Shown here: positions 12,659-24,250 of the stretch, in pieces
How positions within the stretch are numbered: the stretch's first letter is position 1
Layout of the letters: each line of letters starts with the position of its first letter
Assembly: GCF_014839835.1 (NCBI RefSeq)
Contig: NC_071627.1
Coordinates: 15,866,001-15,930,000 of the forward strand
Reading direction: 5' to 3'
From: Dryobates pubescens
Taxonomy: Eukaryota > Chordata > Aves > Piciformes > Picidae
DNA length: 64,000 nucleotides
Notes under the pieces: model-generated
Told to the model about the DNA's origin: nothing
Databases searched by the model: none
What the model saw: only the letters and a program-made list of their open reading frames with translations
Made by a program: the position numbers and the translations under genes

Positions 12659-13064
12659 GAGAAAGTTGCAAGTGGAAGGGAGAAAGTTGCAAGTGGAAGG
12701 GAGAAAGTTGCAAGTGGAAGGGAGAAAGTTGCAAGTGGAAGGGAGAAAGTTGCAAGTGGAAGGGAGAAAGTTGCAAGTGGAAGGGAGAAAGTTGCAAGTG
12801 GAAGGGAGAAAGTTGCAAGTGGAAGGGAGAAAGTTGCAAGTGGAAGGGAGAAAGTTGCAAGTGGAAGGGAGAAAGTTGCAAGTGGAAGGGAGAAAGTTGC
12901 AAGTGGAAGGGAGAAAGTTGCAAGTGGAAGGGAGAAAGTTGCAAGTGGAAGGGAGAAAGTTGCAAGTGGAAGGGAGAAAGTTGCAAGTGGAAGGGAGAAA
13001 GTTGCAAGTGGAAGGGAGAAAGTTGCAAGTGGAAGGGAGAAAGTTGCAAGTGGAAGGGAGAAAG
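12659..13064. repeat. 21-bp minisatellite, about 19 copies
   Basis: A 21-bp unit containing GAAAGTTGCAAGTGGAAG is repeated about 19 times head to tail with no differences that I could see. Because 21 is divisible by three and the unit has no stop in several frames, long artificial reading frames arise on both strands (a seven-residue ESCKWKG repeat on plus). The uniformity points to recent expansion, and length variation between individuals is likely. There is no spacer, so it is not a CRISPR-like array. Confidence 0.97.
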
Positions 13065-15200
13065 AATCACCCAGAGCAATTCTGTTTCACTTCAATCCCA
13101 CTCATGGCTGACTTTTGTTAGAGGAAGTCTCCTGGCTGGCTGCTCATTCCTCCTCTCTCTTTCTCTCGGTTTCCCATGGCCAAGAGGCAAAGGGGTGAGA
13201 AAAAACAGCTGTGGGTAGACAGGAACACTTGCACTGACAACACACACTGCTTACTGCTTGCTGTGCTGCAGTTTTTCATCAGGTCTTTGAGAAGGGGGCA
13301 CTGCACCCAGCACCATTCTGCTCTCTTGAAAAGTATCAGTTAAACCCCAGCCTTTAAAAAGGGTATTGAGGCTTCTGTTCAGAGTTCCAGACTTGATTTC
13401 TGGTAATGTGAACAAACTGCTGAAAAGGGATGGCCCCCAGGCCATGGCACTGCCATCAGCTAATGTGATGCATACAGGTCCGCACTGCTCCCCAGCCACC
13501 AGCCATCCCCATGGGTGGCCAGGCACAAACCCCTCCAGTCTGTGGTGACAAGCCTTCTCAAGCTGGCACCCAGCGGCAGGAATGACGGCTCTCTCTCAAC
13601 ACCAGCCTAGGGCTCCAAATGGAGCACAACCCAAAACAGGTATGATGAGGAATTAAAAGATCATTTCCACCCTGCACTCAATCCCTGCATAGGTGTTAAC
13701 CCCACTCACTGCTTTTATCTGGCTTAGGCTAATCCACTCTGGGAACACCAATTCAGCAATTACCATTATCCAAACTGCATCAGGGATTCTTAGCTCAGAA
13801 CAAAAAAGTTCACACAGGTTACCACAGAAAAGACCAAAAAAAATCACCTCCTTGCATAAATAGGCCTTAAGGCTGAGAAAGAGCAGTATCTGCGTGTTTT
13901 GAATACTGCAGAAGCTTTAGCATATTCTCCCTGATACCTGGAGACCTGCTTCCTGAACAATGCTAGCTCTGTAACTCATGATGTATGGATCTCAGTCATG
14001 TGCTTCTTTTTCAATATAGGCTGCAGCCACCCCAATCTCCCCCACAGCATTTCTATACATCCTAAAAAATGCTACAAGGTCAGTTAATATATATATAGAA
14101 GTTGCCAAGTACTGGGACTCATCTTTTTGCTGTCTAGTCCTTCTCTTGAGGTCACAGCTCCTAGGGTAAAGTCATAAATGGCATTTCAGCTTTCACAGCA
14201 AGAAGAGATTAGTTACTGGTCCTACCTCAGAGGACCACAAAGGAAAGAAATCCTAATATCAAACTATTTTTCTGTTTAGAAAGGTATTGATGATTTGTAT
14301 TGCATTTTATTCCTTTTTTTATTCCTGACTCTCTGTTTTTGAACAATTAAGGATGGAGAATGCTGCTGTATACATCACCTTTTCCCTTCTAAAAGCTGTG
14401 AAGCTGAAACTTAGACTGTAAACTCCCCTGGGAGAAACCAGCATTTCCAAAGGTGCACAGTCTGCATGTATAGTGAAAATTGTTAAGTCTCAAGTTTGCC
14501 TTCATAATTGCACTCTATTGGTGTAAGAAAAGAGAATCTCTTCCTACCCAATGCTCTCTTCACTGTTCTGCAGAATTTTACATCAAAGTGCAAAGTTCTG
14601 TTTACACTAACATGGTGAAACAATGTTCAGCAAAGAACTTCTCTGTCTCCTCTCACAATGGCTGTTATTATTTCTCAGCCTGTCCTTCCCTTTCCCCATT
14701 ACATAAAGTCCACGACACAGCATGCAAAAAGGGCCCACGGTAAATAAAACCTGCATTCACACATCAAGCTGTGTGACATGGATGAATTTGGACAGGTGTT
14801 GGATGATCTATTTGGTCCTCCTTGTTTTCATGCCTGTGACTGGCTGGCTGGCATACAACACTGCCTGTAAGGGAGTGTTTTCTGTGGAAACACAAGAATT
14901 TGAGATTTTCTGTACCTAATGTCCACAGTTGTAAAGAGCTCCTAAATATCAGGAAAACACATGACTGACCATAAGCATGAATCAGACTTCCAAACAGTCA
15001 CCTCAGAATAAAAATCATTCCAGGAAAGTTCAAGCTAAAGATGCAAAATTTCCTGGCATGTAAAGACCCATAGAGACAGGAGATAACTATGTCCCCATAG
15101 CCTGGCTGCATTAGGCTCTCAGGAGACAAGGATGGAGCTTCTGGGGGTGATAGGTGGTTAGAAACTATCCATTAAGACCTCTTCATGCACATTTATAGAT
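13065..15200. other. Intergenic region downstream of SLC26A2
   Basis: AT-rich DNA without a supported exon. Some of it may belong to a longer SLC26A2 3' UTR: minus-strand AATAAA motifs also occur near 14.29-14.32 kb, beyond the one at 15201. Confidence 0.4.
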
Positions 15201-15206
15201 TTTATT
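15201..15206 (-). terminator. SLC26A2: Candidate SLC26A2 poly(A) signal
   Basis: A minus-strand AATAAA lies about 560 bp past the SLC26A2 stop codon. It is the first canonical signal I noticed downstream; a longer 3' UTR, as in mammals, remains possible. Confidence 0.4.
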
Positions 15207-15766
15207 TATCTATCTGTCCCAAGCTCAGGGAGGTTATAAAATCACCAACCAATCACTCCACAGTAAAGACCAGAGCAAACAGACCCCATGAGCCATTCCT
15301 TGGAAAACAAGGGTATGGTGACATGGAAATGCAACACCAGGACAAGAAATGAGTTGCCACTCATTGTTCAGCTGGACAGGGCACGCAGACCACTTCAAAA
15401 CCCTGTCTCACCCATAAAGACAGGGTTGCAATAGAAGACTTCAGTGCTGGTGTTCAAAATTCAGAGGGGAACTGAGACATGAAAAGTTCAAGAGACAAGA
15501 GAAGTGAGATGAACAGCCATATAGAAACTCTTAGATTCCCCTTATTGGCCAAAATTAAGTTAAGAATTGCCTGCATTTGGTACCACCTATTGAATCACTA
15601 TTTGTAGACACAGCAGGCAAATTGAAAGCATCAGAACAGATTGCATAGTAACCAGTGTGCTAACAAAAGCCCTGTCTCTTCACTCTAGTGCAGGTAGATT
15701 GCACAGACATATAGACCCACAGCCATTTTTTCCCAGGCTGTGTTCCAACTCGCTGCCTTCCCACAA

Positions 15767-17272
15767 CTAGTTCTTAGAAGCATCGGTGCCATGGTGGCCT
15801 TGTGCCCCCAGTGCGAAGTCCACAGCCTGGTGCACGCTGTGAAACAGAAGGTGCTCCTCTCCCTCTTTAAAGAATTCTCCTCGGATCAGGGAACTCCTCA
15901 CTGAAGGATTGCACTGGGCTAGTAGCACCTGGACATCTATCTCCCCATAGTCCTTGCAGACCTCTTTGAGCGTGCGTATTCCTGCCGTGTCCAGGAACTG
16001 CATGGCACAACAGTCAATCACTATTGTGTGAAACCCCAAAGGCTCAGAGACAAAATCCATGGAGATGTTGGTCTGGTTGCCACCAGAATCCACCTCTTTC
16101 TCTTTAAGCATTCGTTTTGCCGCCTTTTTCTTTGCTGCCTTCACCCAGGCTGGGTTGACTCCAGTTTGCTTGTACAGGGTGGACTTAAAGCACTCTTTGT
16201 TGATGTAGTAGAGGGGCGCTTCGAAACGAAACACCACAATTCCTGGCTTGGTTTGCAAGTTCTTGTAGGCAGAGAGAGATTCGTACGTCTCAGACTCTGC
16301 CACCCAGCCGAGCAGCGGTGCCTCTGGTCTCTGCGTTCGGAAAATGACGCAGAGCATAGAGAAGCAAACACCAACCAAAAGACCAATCTCGGTACTGATC
16401 AGTGCCGAGGCTGCCATAGTAACAAGCCAGATCACTGTGTCCACTCTGCTCAAATGCCACATTTTTGGCAGGTCCCTGAACTTCCGCAGGGCTCCTCTGA
16501 GGTTCACAATGGTTATGACGGCAAGGACACATTTCTGAAGAGAATAAAACAAAGGTGCAATCACAAGGAGGACTAACAGGATTACCAGACTAGTCACCAT
16601 GCCAGACATTTGTGTCCTACAGCCTGTGGACTCTTTGACGAGAGTCTTGGCGAGAGCTGCGCTTGTTGTGAAGCAATAGAAGAAGGAGGGGATGATGTTG
16701 CAGAAGCCAATGGCATACATTTCCTGGTTGGCCCTCACAGAGTAACCATGCTTTTTGGCAAACATCTCTGAGAGGGAGACAGTAATGGCAAAGCCAATAA
16801 TAGCTATGGGCAGAGCATCCAGAGCCACATTAGGAATCATGTTCCAGTCTGGAGGGTGGGGTGGCAGAAACCCAGTTGGGATGTGTCCAGCAACGCTCGA
16901 GTCGTAAGTCTCTCTCAGCTTCCCAAAGTGAGATGCCAGAGTAGCTGCCACAATCACAACTAATTCAACTGGTATTGGAGCCTTGAGTCTGGATTTAAAA
17001 TGTTCATTAAGTTCTTTGGTTGGGATAAGTACAAGAAAGCACAAGAGGCTGGTGATGAGATCACAGATGTTGGTCTTGTGTACGTTTCTGAAGATACTTA
17101 TCCACGTGGATATGAGGGAGCCGATGCCACTGCTCCGTGGAATGTCTAGGCCCAGGAGATACTTGGCTTGTGAGGTCAGGATGGTGAAGGAGGCACCCGT
17201 GACAAATCCACTCAGCAATGAATCAGAGAGGTACACTGAGACAAAGCCCACTTGAAAGAAACCCATGGCCAC
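15767..17272 (-). CDS. SLC26A2: SLC26A2 last coding exon
   Basis: The acceptor is GATTCCTTCCAG followed by GTGGCCATGGGTTTC. The exon encodes most transmembrane segments and the cytoplasmic STAS domain, and ends at the TAG at 15767-15769. The encoded tail ([10 protein letters not shown]) differs from the human C-terminus. Confidence 0.96.
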   Translation of the reverse strand: MAMGFFQVGFVSVYLSDSLLSGFVTGASFTILTSQAKYLLGLDIPRSSGIGSLISTWISIFRNVHKTNICDLITSLLCFLVLIPTKELNEHFKSRLKAPIPVELVVIVAATLASHFGKLRETYDSSVAGHIPTGFLPPHPPDWNMIPNVALDALPIAIIGFAITVSLSEMFAKKHGYSVRANQEMYAIGFCNIIPSFFYCFTTSAALAKTLVKESTGCRTQMSGMVTSLVILLVLLVIAPLFYSLQKCVLAVITIVNLRGALRKFRDLPKMWHLSRVDTVIWLVTMAASALISTEIGLLVGVCFSMLCVIFRTQRPEAPLLGWVAESETYESLSAYKNLQTKPGIVVFRFEAPLYYINKECFKSTLYKQTGVNPAWVKAAKKKAAKRMLKEKEVDSGGNQTNISMDFVSEPLGFHTIVIDCCAMQFLDTAGIRTLKEVCKDYGEIDVQVLLAQCNPSVRSSLIRGEFFKEGEEHLLFHSVHQAVDFALGAQGHHGTDASKN

Positions 17273-18648
17273 CTGGAAGGAATCAACCACACAGAACAGA
17301 TTAGGATGCAAAATTTTCAGGCATCATCACTGTGGGGCTCTGGAGGGAGGTGGGATGAAAAGACCCACTGTGCACAACCCTGGAGGACAAGACATGGTCT
17401 GAACAGCCTCCAGCATTCAGCTGCTCCTGGTGCACTATACTTAAATGTCTATTTCATCATCTCAATAGTAGCCTTTTCATACAATGCCACTTCAATGGCT
17501 TTGAATGGGCAAGAAGTTTTACAGACACAGTGACAACTAAAAGGAAACTGGGGCATAGTTTTACTGTGCAGACTGTTCTTTGAACATAGAAAAGGTAAAT
17601 AACTGAAGTCTGGAATTAAAAGCTGACACACCACATCCTGACACAATGAAAGGGAGGCTTAAGCTGTAAAACACAAAAGAAGGAAGAAAAAAACAAACAA
17701 AGCTTCAGGCCACAGCAAGGAAGGAGGAGACCTGATTGTGAGAGCGCAAGCAGTTATGCTCAGGACTTGAAGTCCCCAGAGTTGCAATGCCAAGCAAAAT
17801 ACTATTAAAATGGGAGAGGACACAAAGGAGTTTCATGCACCACAAGAACTGGACGCTTCCTGTGTTCAGTAACTCCCTGTGTCCGCTTCCCTGGGCTACA
17901 GACTGAGGACACAGGCAAGCCCAGCAGGTTGTTCACACAGACACAATCACCTAAAGAAGAATTAAAACTATTTCCAAGGAATACCTGTTTGTCCACCTCC
18001 TCTTACCTGATAAACTCCGGCTATGAAGGTCATGGTGGCTCCTACTCTAATTGCATAGCAGCTTTTATCACAGAGCAGCTCCTGCGATGTGTGATTCGCA
18101 GGTGAAATGGTGGTGTTCAGATACGCTGCTGCATCCGTGAGAACACCAGGGTCAGCCGGCTCCAAGTCATAGCCAGCTCTCTGTATTTCACGGTCCACCA
18201 CCTGTCCCACCATTAGGCAAAGCACACCAAAGATGCCAACTGAGATGTGGCGGGAGGTTCCGAACATGAAATAAATAATGCCTGCGAAAAAGGATGTATA
18301 AAGGCCATAAATAGGCTCCTGTCCAGCCAAGAGAGAATAGGCAATTGACTGTGGGACTAGTAAAACCGCCACAATCACACCAGACATTATGTCTCCCAGT
18401 AGGTACTCTCTCGGTTTGTATTTAGGAAGCCACTGCAAGACAGGAAAGAAACTGAAAACATAATCTTTAACTTTGGCTGGAGTGCAGCTGCAAGTTTTCT
18501 TTGCTTGCTTAACCACCAGAGCCTTCATGCTCCTCTTTTTCTCCTGGGGTTCCAAGAACATTGCGTGATGGAAACCGCGTTTAGCATCATCTCCTTCTGG
18601 CATTTCAGTCACTGAATGGACGTAGTTGAATTCTGCCATTGCTGCCAT
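15767..18648 (-). CDS. SLC26A2: Sulfate transporter SLC26A2 (DTDST), two coding exons
   Basis: Plasma-membrane sulfate/anion exchanger that supplies sulfate for proteoglycan sulfation in cartilage; human loss causes diastrophic dysplasia and related disorders. Coding parts are 18648-18007 (214 codons) and 17272-15767 (501 codons plus stop), joined in phase 0 by consensus GT-AG sites, giving 715 residues against 739 in human. The match to human SLC26A2 is strong throughout: [85 protein letters not shown]-glycosylation sites NTT and NHT lie in the loop before CDKSCYAI. The C-terminal STAS domain carries [16 protein letters not shown]. The start ATG is the first in the exon, 12 bp after its acceptor; a second in-frame ATG lies three codons later. 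The gene appears intact. Confidence 0.97.
17273..18006 (-). other. SLC26A2: SLC26A2 intron between coding exons
   Basis: 734-bp intron with donor GTAAGAGG and acceptor TTCCTTCCAG. It sits after the GVYQ codons, where human SLC26A2 is also interrupted (from memory). No repeat or RNA gene seen. Confidence 0.9.
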
Positions 18649-18660
18649 CCCAAGGACTCC
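18007..18660 (-). CDS. SLC26A2: SLC26A2 first coding exon
   Basis: The exon starts after TTTTTGTTTTCAG with 12 bp of 5' UTR, then the ATG at 18648-18646. It encodes the N-terminal cytoplasmic region, the first membrane segments, the SulP signature and the glycosylated loop, and ends at CAG before GTAAGAGG. Confidence 0.95.
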
Positions 18661-21600
18661 CTGAAAACAAAAAGAAAAATCATTTGCATTAAACCACAAA
18701 GAAACTTTTTAATAGAGCGAATACAGTGCTTGTGAAAAGCAAGGGCCAAATTTCTTAGTTCAGCACAGAGAAAGCAAAACTTGGAAATTCTCCCCATTGC
18801 ACCCCTGTTAAGCACGGGAAGTTTGATCTCCCTTACAATAAACCTGCTCATGGTCACATTGTGAAACGGAAAAGAATGCAGCAGCACTACCCCTTTGGGA
18901 CACTTCCTTGGTAAAGCTGCTGTCTGTAGCCTGTTCTACCATGCAAAGGTAGCTACAGGGTTTATTGCAGTCCAACAGTCACTTCAATTCAGTTGCTGAA
19001 AATTAACTGCAATTAGTATATTTCTAGCATTGCACAGCTCAGTCTAAATCTCATTTATGCCTTACACTCCCAAAGTGCTAATAACAGCATATGCCTTACA
19101 TGCTAATTACACCTTCTCTGTACAGTGCAAACACGAAGTAAAGTAGTGCTCTATGCAATGTTTACAACTGAATTAATCATCAAATTGTTATTGGAGCTAG
19201 CGGTGGGGAGGAGGCCACAGAAGAGTCATTCTCAAAATCTGTTCACTTGATCACCATTTCCATGGCAGCTGTAAAACATTCACTGCTACCATCAGTTCAG
19301 CTAAGCCTCTCAAACACACAAACATCTCTCAGACTGCAGTCTAGCTGGCTGGCGTGCACAATTTCCATTCCTCCATGCCAGGTTTGATGCTGTCATACCG
19401 AGGTATCCAAAATGCCATGCATCATCCCTGTGCAATGGTTTACACACAGCCATGCCACCAGCCATCTGCTAGCTCAGACAGATGAACTGCCTTCACTTCT
19501 GGCTGGAAGACAATACCAACCCAAGTATTTACAGTCTTAAAACATCTTAAGCAAATGATCCTAACTAGATCAAAGAAATCCACACAAGAGTAGAAGCAGC
19601 TACAGTATTCAGCACTTAGATGGGCTTCTCTTTCCATACAAAAATACTCAGAGATTTCTAGAACAGTGCTCCATTTAGGAAGCAAGTCAGCCTGAGCAAC
19701 CCAGCTCTTACACCTCGCACTGCAGCATTCATCTCCCTAGAGCTACCAGGCTACAGCATGCAGAAGGCTATCTAAAGTCAACACACAGATGTCAATAGAG
19801 AGCCCACAGAAAATACCAGAGGTTCACATTGTATCTTCTGCCCCTTGCTGGGACTCCCAAAAGGTTTTTTCATTCACTACAGACCCAGAACCACTGAACA
19901 ACTCTTTGGTGGGTAAGCTCCTGCATTCTCTCAAGTAACTGAACACAGCTGTTTGCTAGCCTGCCACTGAACTGCGGCTGAAAGGAGTCGTGTTTCAAAC
20001 AGACCTCCTTGGCTCCCAAACCACGAGTAGTACAATGGCTTCAGCAGGGATGGATTTTCTGCATGAGGCAATCTTCCTGTTACGAGACCCTGACCTATAC
20101 AACTGGCTCTGTTACATGCTGGGGCAGACTGAATAGCATTCCAGTCTCATGCTCTGTGTGAGATACTTACTAATACCTACCCCTCAATCTCCACACCTTC
20201 TAGGTATTTCTAGAACCACAGCAATGCCTTCCTCCAGCTCTGTCTTGTTCCATTCTCCTGAACCTCCAACTCTATGCCTAATTCATCTGAACCACGCATG
20301 CAGTCTGCAGGGTGGTCTGCACACCAGAAAGATTAGAATAGAACAAGTGGGGACAACATGCTTCTTTGGGGCTGTTGTTCTGAGCAGAGGAGCTGCTTAA
20401 GGAAAGTCACACTCCAATAAAAAAGAAAAAAAGAGCAGGGTTTTTGGTTTGGTGTTTCTTCCCCACAGGTTAGGTGAGATCTAAATGGAAAATTCCATAG
20501 GCTGCACCTAAGTCCCATTTCTGGTATTTATATTCCTGTTTCGGTCCTTCATCTTTACAATGATGAAACACAAACTGCAAGAAGTGACATACTCAAGATC
20601 CCATAGTTATCATGCTTGGAGAAGAACCCATCCCTACCTTCCAAGTATCTAATCTCATCCACCTGTACAGTATTACAAAGTCCTCTCAGAGATTAGCAGG
20701 GATAACACTCTGCTCAAGGACAGCACTTACCAAAACCAGCAAATACTACACAGTGAGAATGAAGTGAACACAGCATACGAAAGAGTGTGTGTGCAGTACT
20801 CTGCATAAACACATTCTACAGTTGCATTTGCTCAGTTTCACTCATGTCACTAGCACAGAGTTACAAATCAAAAGACCTTTTCAAACAAAGCTCAACAAAC
20901 CAATACTGCAAGAGCTGATGGGGGGAAAAAAACTCCACCCCAGACGATTTTACATGTAGTGAATTACTTGTTTGTTTTCTGAGGTTTTAATAATGAAAAT
21001 CCATCCAACTGCTCTCCCCCTCATCAAGGGCTTGTGGACAGCTCACTCAAACCTGGAAGTTTGTTTTTTACCATGCCAGGGAACCCCAACATGAAACCCA
21101 GAAAAGAGTTTAGTTCTACACAGTTGTGTAAAACATCTGCACGGTAGATGGCAACTCAGTTTGTGTCAGTTGTGTCCAGACAGTAGCGAAATGTTCTCAG
21201 TAAAAAAGCTTTTTGGCTGCTGAACTCTGAGCACATACTGGATCTTTGTCTTGACCTGCATGACAACTTTCTCTACGTGGCATGAAAAGGTCCCTTCATC
21301 ACAGAGTCACTGCCTCTTGCAACGTCAGGACACACAGAGTGACACAATTTGCAACACCCATTTCACCCTCCTCTGCCTGAAAGAACTGCTCTGTGTTACT
21401 TTTGTAGGCGCTTAGCCCAAGTTTGCTTAGTAAACCTGGATTGCATTCTTGAAGAAAACACCCTTTGATTCAGTACACTAAAGGACAGTCTGTATATTTA
21501 ACTAGAGAAAGCAGCTGCTACTGTGCTTTTTATTTTGAGAGCTGTTGCTTATATACAACTAATTTGTATGTCTAGAATTCACTTTTATCATATTTTGGCC

Positions 21601-23961
21601 TGAGTAAGATCTTCAGGCCATGTCTGCCACAAAGCCTGACTTAAAATACAAATAAAAAGGCTACTACAACACAGAGGAAATTTCCAGTACCATTCTGTTA
21701 TCATGCAACTGCCACAAAATAAAGATATAGAATAGAATAGAATTAACCAGGTTGGAAGAGACCTTTGAGATCATCAAGTCCATATGGTGATGTACCACAC
21801 TCTTGAGACCTGATGGCTTTTACAGACTATTTCTGGACCCCATCTGGGCCTTTCTTACTGATCCCATGACATGGCAGAGGTGAGCTAGCATCTGCCTAGT
21901 GTCTGTCTTTGGGGAAACACTACCTGCACCACAGAGCCTTGCTGGCTCAGACTTCTGTAGCAGAGCAGTGACCTTGACAGTAAGATTATGAGGCTCACTC
22001 ACCCACCCACCCAAATAACATATTATAAACTTAAATTCACACATGAGCATTTAGGAGTAAAAACTACACCAAAAGCAGTGTTTCTGCAACATGGATCGGT
22101 TTTCCAGGTGATTTTTCTGAACTTCATGTGGACAAATCATCACTGCAAGTGATCACTACCCACCCTCACGTAGCCACTTGTTAGACATGAGAAGTTGCAC
22201 GCACTTAAATGCTCACACTTTAAAACTAGTAACTTAAACACATCATCTAAAGAGGCATGAATGATTTTTTTTAAAAGATGTGCAGGAGAAGGAGGTGAAC
22301 CAGATATACAAGTTCAATATGAACTGAATCAGAGCTGGGCTACTACCCCTGGGACTTGGAAAAGCTCACCCTGAAAGCATAAAAGGAAAGCATATTATAG
22401 TATAACATTTAGACACCTAAATTTTTATCATTACCCTCCTTGGACGACAGCCTTTCTTCCAAATAATCTCTTAGCTGTTGTGAAGCAATAAGGAAATTCA
22501 GTATTGCCATGATTAACACGGAGACAGGCACTGGAAAAGCACTGCACGCACCTTAAAAGAAAACTCTGGTATTTGACAAAATCCTTAACATCCTCCAACA
22601 AAGCACTCAAGCTACAAACCTTTACTTCAGCAAGAGACTAAAAGTCATGTGAATACTGAAATCTTGCTAAGAACCGTGAAAGTACATACCACATTCACCA
22701 GGTTTAAGCAAATAGACTTGGCGGGGGGGACGGGGGGGGAAGCTTCCTTACTATCGGCAGAATAATCACCACTCAAGTGGGTAAACCTGCAAAGCCAGAC
22801 GGTAAAACCGTGTTTCCGTGAAAAAATTTCATTACCTCCTACTTCAAATCTCAGCTCTCACCAGCAACAGGCTGTCCACCAACATTCACGTAGCCCACAG
22901 CCTCTTTGGGGAGGGTCCCACGAAAGTCAGCAGCCCCGCTTGCCACCAGCCCTTCCAGGAAAGCCTGCACACCTCCGAGAAGGCAGCTGCACATCGAGTG
23001 TGTCGGTTGAACTGCCTTGCCCTGCCCTGTCTGCAGCAAGTCTCCCCAGAAGATAGCTGGCAGTGGCCTCACACTGTTCTCCATCAGCTTCCACCTGAGC
23101 TGGAGCTGTTACGCAGAGTTTGCCACGCCGTTTTTTCGGCAAGTCATTTCTGTGTGAGGACCCTCCTCCTGCTCTTACCGTTAGCTAGTAGAGGCAGAAC
23201 ACTGAAGAGCTGTGTTCAGACAGAGGAAGTGCTGCCTCCAAAGCATTTCCTCAAGCAGTGGCTGCCAGCCCGGCCACGCTGCCAGGCTGGCCTCGCATCT
23301 GGAGGGGAACAGAGATAGGAGGCTGTGTGTGCAGGGCACTGCAACAGACAGCTCAGGCTCCGAACAGAAAGCCATGCACAGGGCTAGCACTGGCTAAGGG
23401 AGAGCTTTAAAAGGGGGGTGGGGAGGGGGTGTTGTGTTGTGGTGTTTGTTGTTTTTTTTTCTCCCGGGTGTGTGTGTGTTGGGTTTTGGGTTATTTCTTT
23501 AATTAAAATCTGCAAGAGGAACTTGGAGCAAGAAGCAGCCCACGCACTTTTTACAGTACTAAAATTGTGGCTTTTTGCTGAGATCGTGTGTGTTGCTTTG
23601 GAAGCCAACCGACATTCACGTTTCCAGGAGCATGAAAAAGGAAATCGTTAAGCTTTTCAATACAACCTTCGCTCATCCCATCGACCCCTTCATCCCAATA
23701 CCCCTTCCTTCACCCCCTCCCCGCCAGCGAGCACTCTCCTGCTGCCCCATGGCTTTCCTCGGCTTTCATCTTCATAGCCTGAGGCACCGTCACTGCGAGC
23801 CGCTCCACAAACCCGGATTATGAGCAGCACCCGCGGCAGGCCCACAGCAAGACCCCAGCCGACCAACCCCCCACACCCCCAGCCCTTACCCAAGGCCTGA
23901 GCCCGCCCGTTTCCCTCGCCGGCCTCCCTCGCCTCACGGCACCGCTGAGGCGCCCACTCAC
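18661..23961 (-). other. SLC26A2: Probable SLC26A2 first intron
   Basis: About 5.3 kb between the proposed noncoding first exon and the coding exon. It holds a short CR1 fragment at 21727-21782, a G-rich tract at 22721-22740 and otherwise unremarkable AT-rich DNA. A 166-codon plus-strand frame at 22818-23318 is overlapped by minus-strand frames and resembles no family known to me. Confidence 0.6.
21727..21782 (-). mobile_element. Short CR1 3' end
   Basis: ATAGAATAGAATAGAAT followed by AACCAGGTTGGAAGAGACC and GAGATCATCAAGTCC is a CR1 3' terminus of only about 55 bp, heavily 5'-truncated and lying in the SLC26A2 intron. Confidence 0.85.
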
Positions 23962-24250
23962 CGCGGGGCCGCCGCCACCGCCGGCTACGGGCAGACCTTA
24001 GTGCGGACCGGAACGACCGATCGGCCGCAGCGGCTGCCGCCGGCCCGGCCCCGCGCCGCGCCCCCGCCCGCCTTCCCGCGAAGGGGCCGGGAGCGGCTGG
24101 CAGCGGAGGGGAGGGCAGGGCCTCGCCTGCTCGCAGCCCGCCCGGGAAGGGCCGAGCCGGCGCAGAGGCCGCGGGGCCCCGGGAGCGAGGGCAGGGCTGC
24201 GGTCGGGGAGAGGCCTGGCTCGCAGAGCCCCGCGCACAGTAACGCGCACA
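23690..24250 (-). promoter_or_regulatory. SLC26A2: CpG-island promoter, probably of SLC26A2
   Basis: GC- and CpG-dense DNA (many CCGCCG, GCGC and CGGCC words), standing out against AT-rich flanks. It contains a consensus donor at 23961 on the minus strand. No TATA box was noticed, as is usual for housekeeping CpG promoters. Divergent plus-strand transcription is possible, but no plus-strand gene is visible to the right. Confidence 0.75.
23962..24050 (-). other. SLC26A2: Probable noncoding first exon of SLC26A2
   Basis: The minus strand reads GGCCCCGCG followed by donor GTGAGTGGG, so an exon ends at 23962. Because the first coding exon begins at an acceptor, a 5' noncoding exon is required, and this CpG-island donor is the best candidate. 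The 5' boundary given is arbitrary; the transcription start could lie anywhere up to about 24250. Confidence 0.5.

Noticed and set aside
12659-13064. CRISPR-like array
   Set aside because: The copies are head to tail with no spacers, and the DNA is avian.
12547-13218. Long plus- and minus-strand reading frames with a seven-residue repeat
   Set aside because: They are produced by the 21-bp minisatellite, which is stop-free in several frames on both strands; there is no splice or start context supporting a gene.
16028-16576. 182-codon plus-strand frame
   Set aside because: Antisense shadow of the SLC26A2 last coding exon.
22818-23318. 166-codon plus-strand frame near the CpG island
   Set aside because: Overlapped by minus-strand frames, no family resemblance, and lies in the SLC26A2 first intron.
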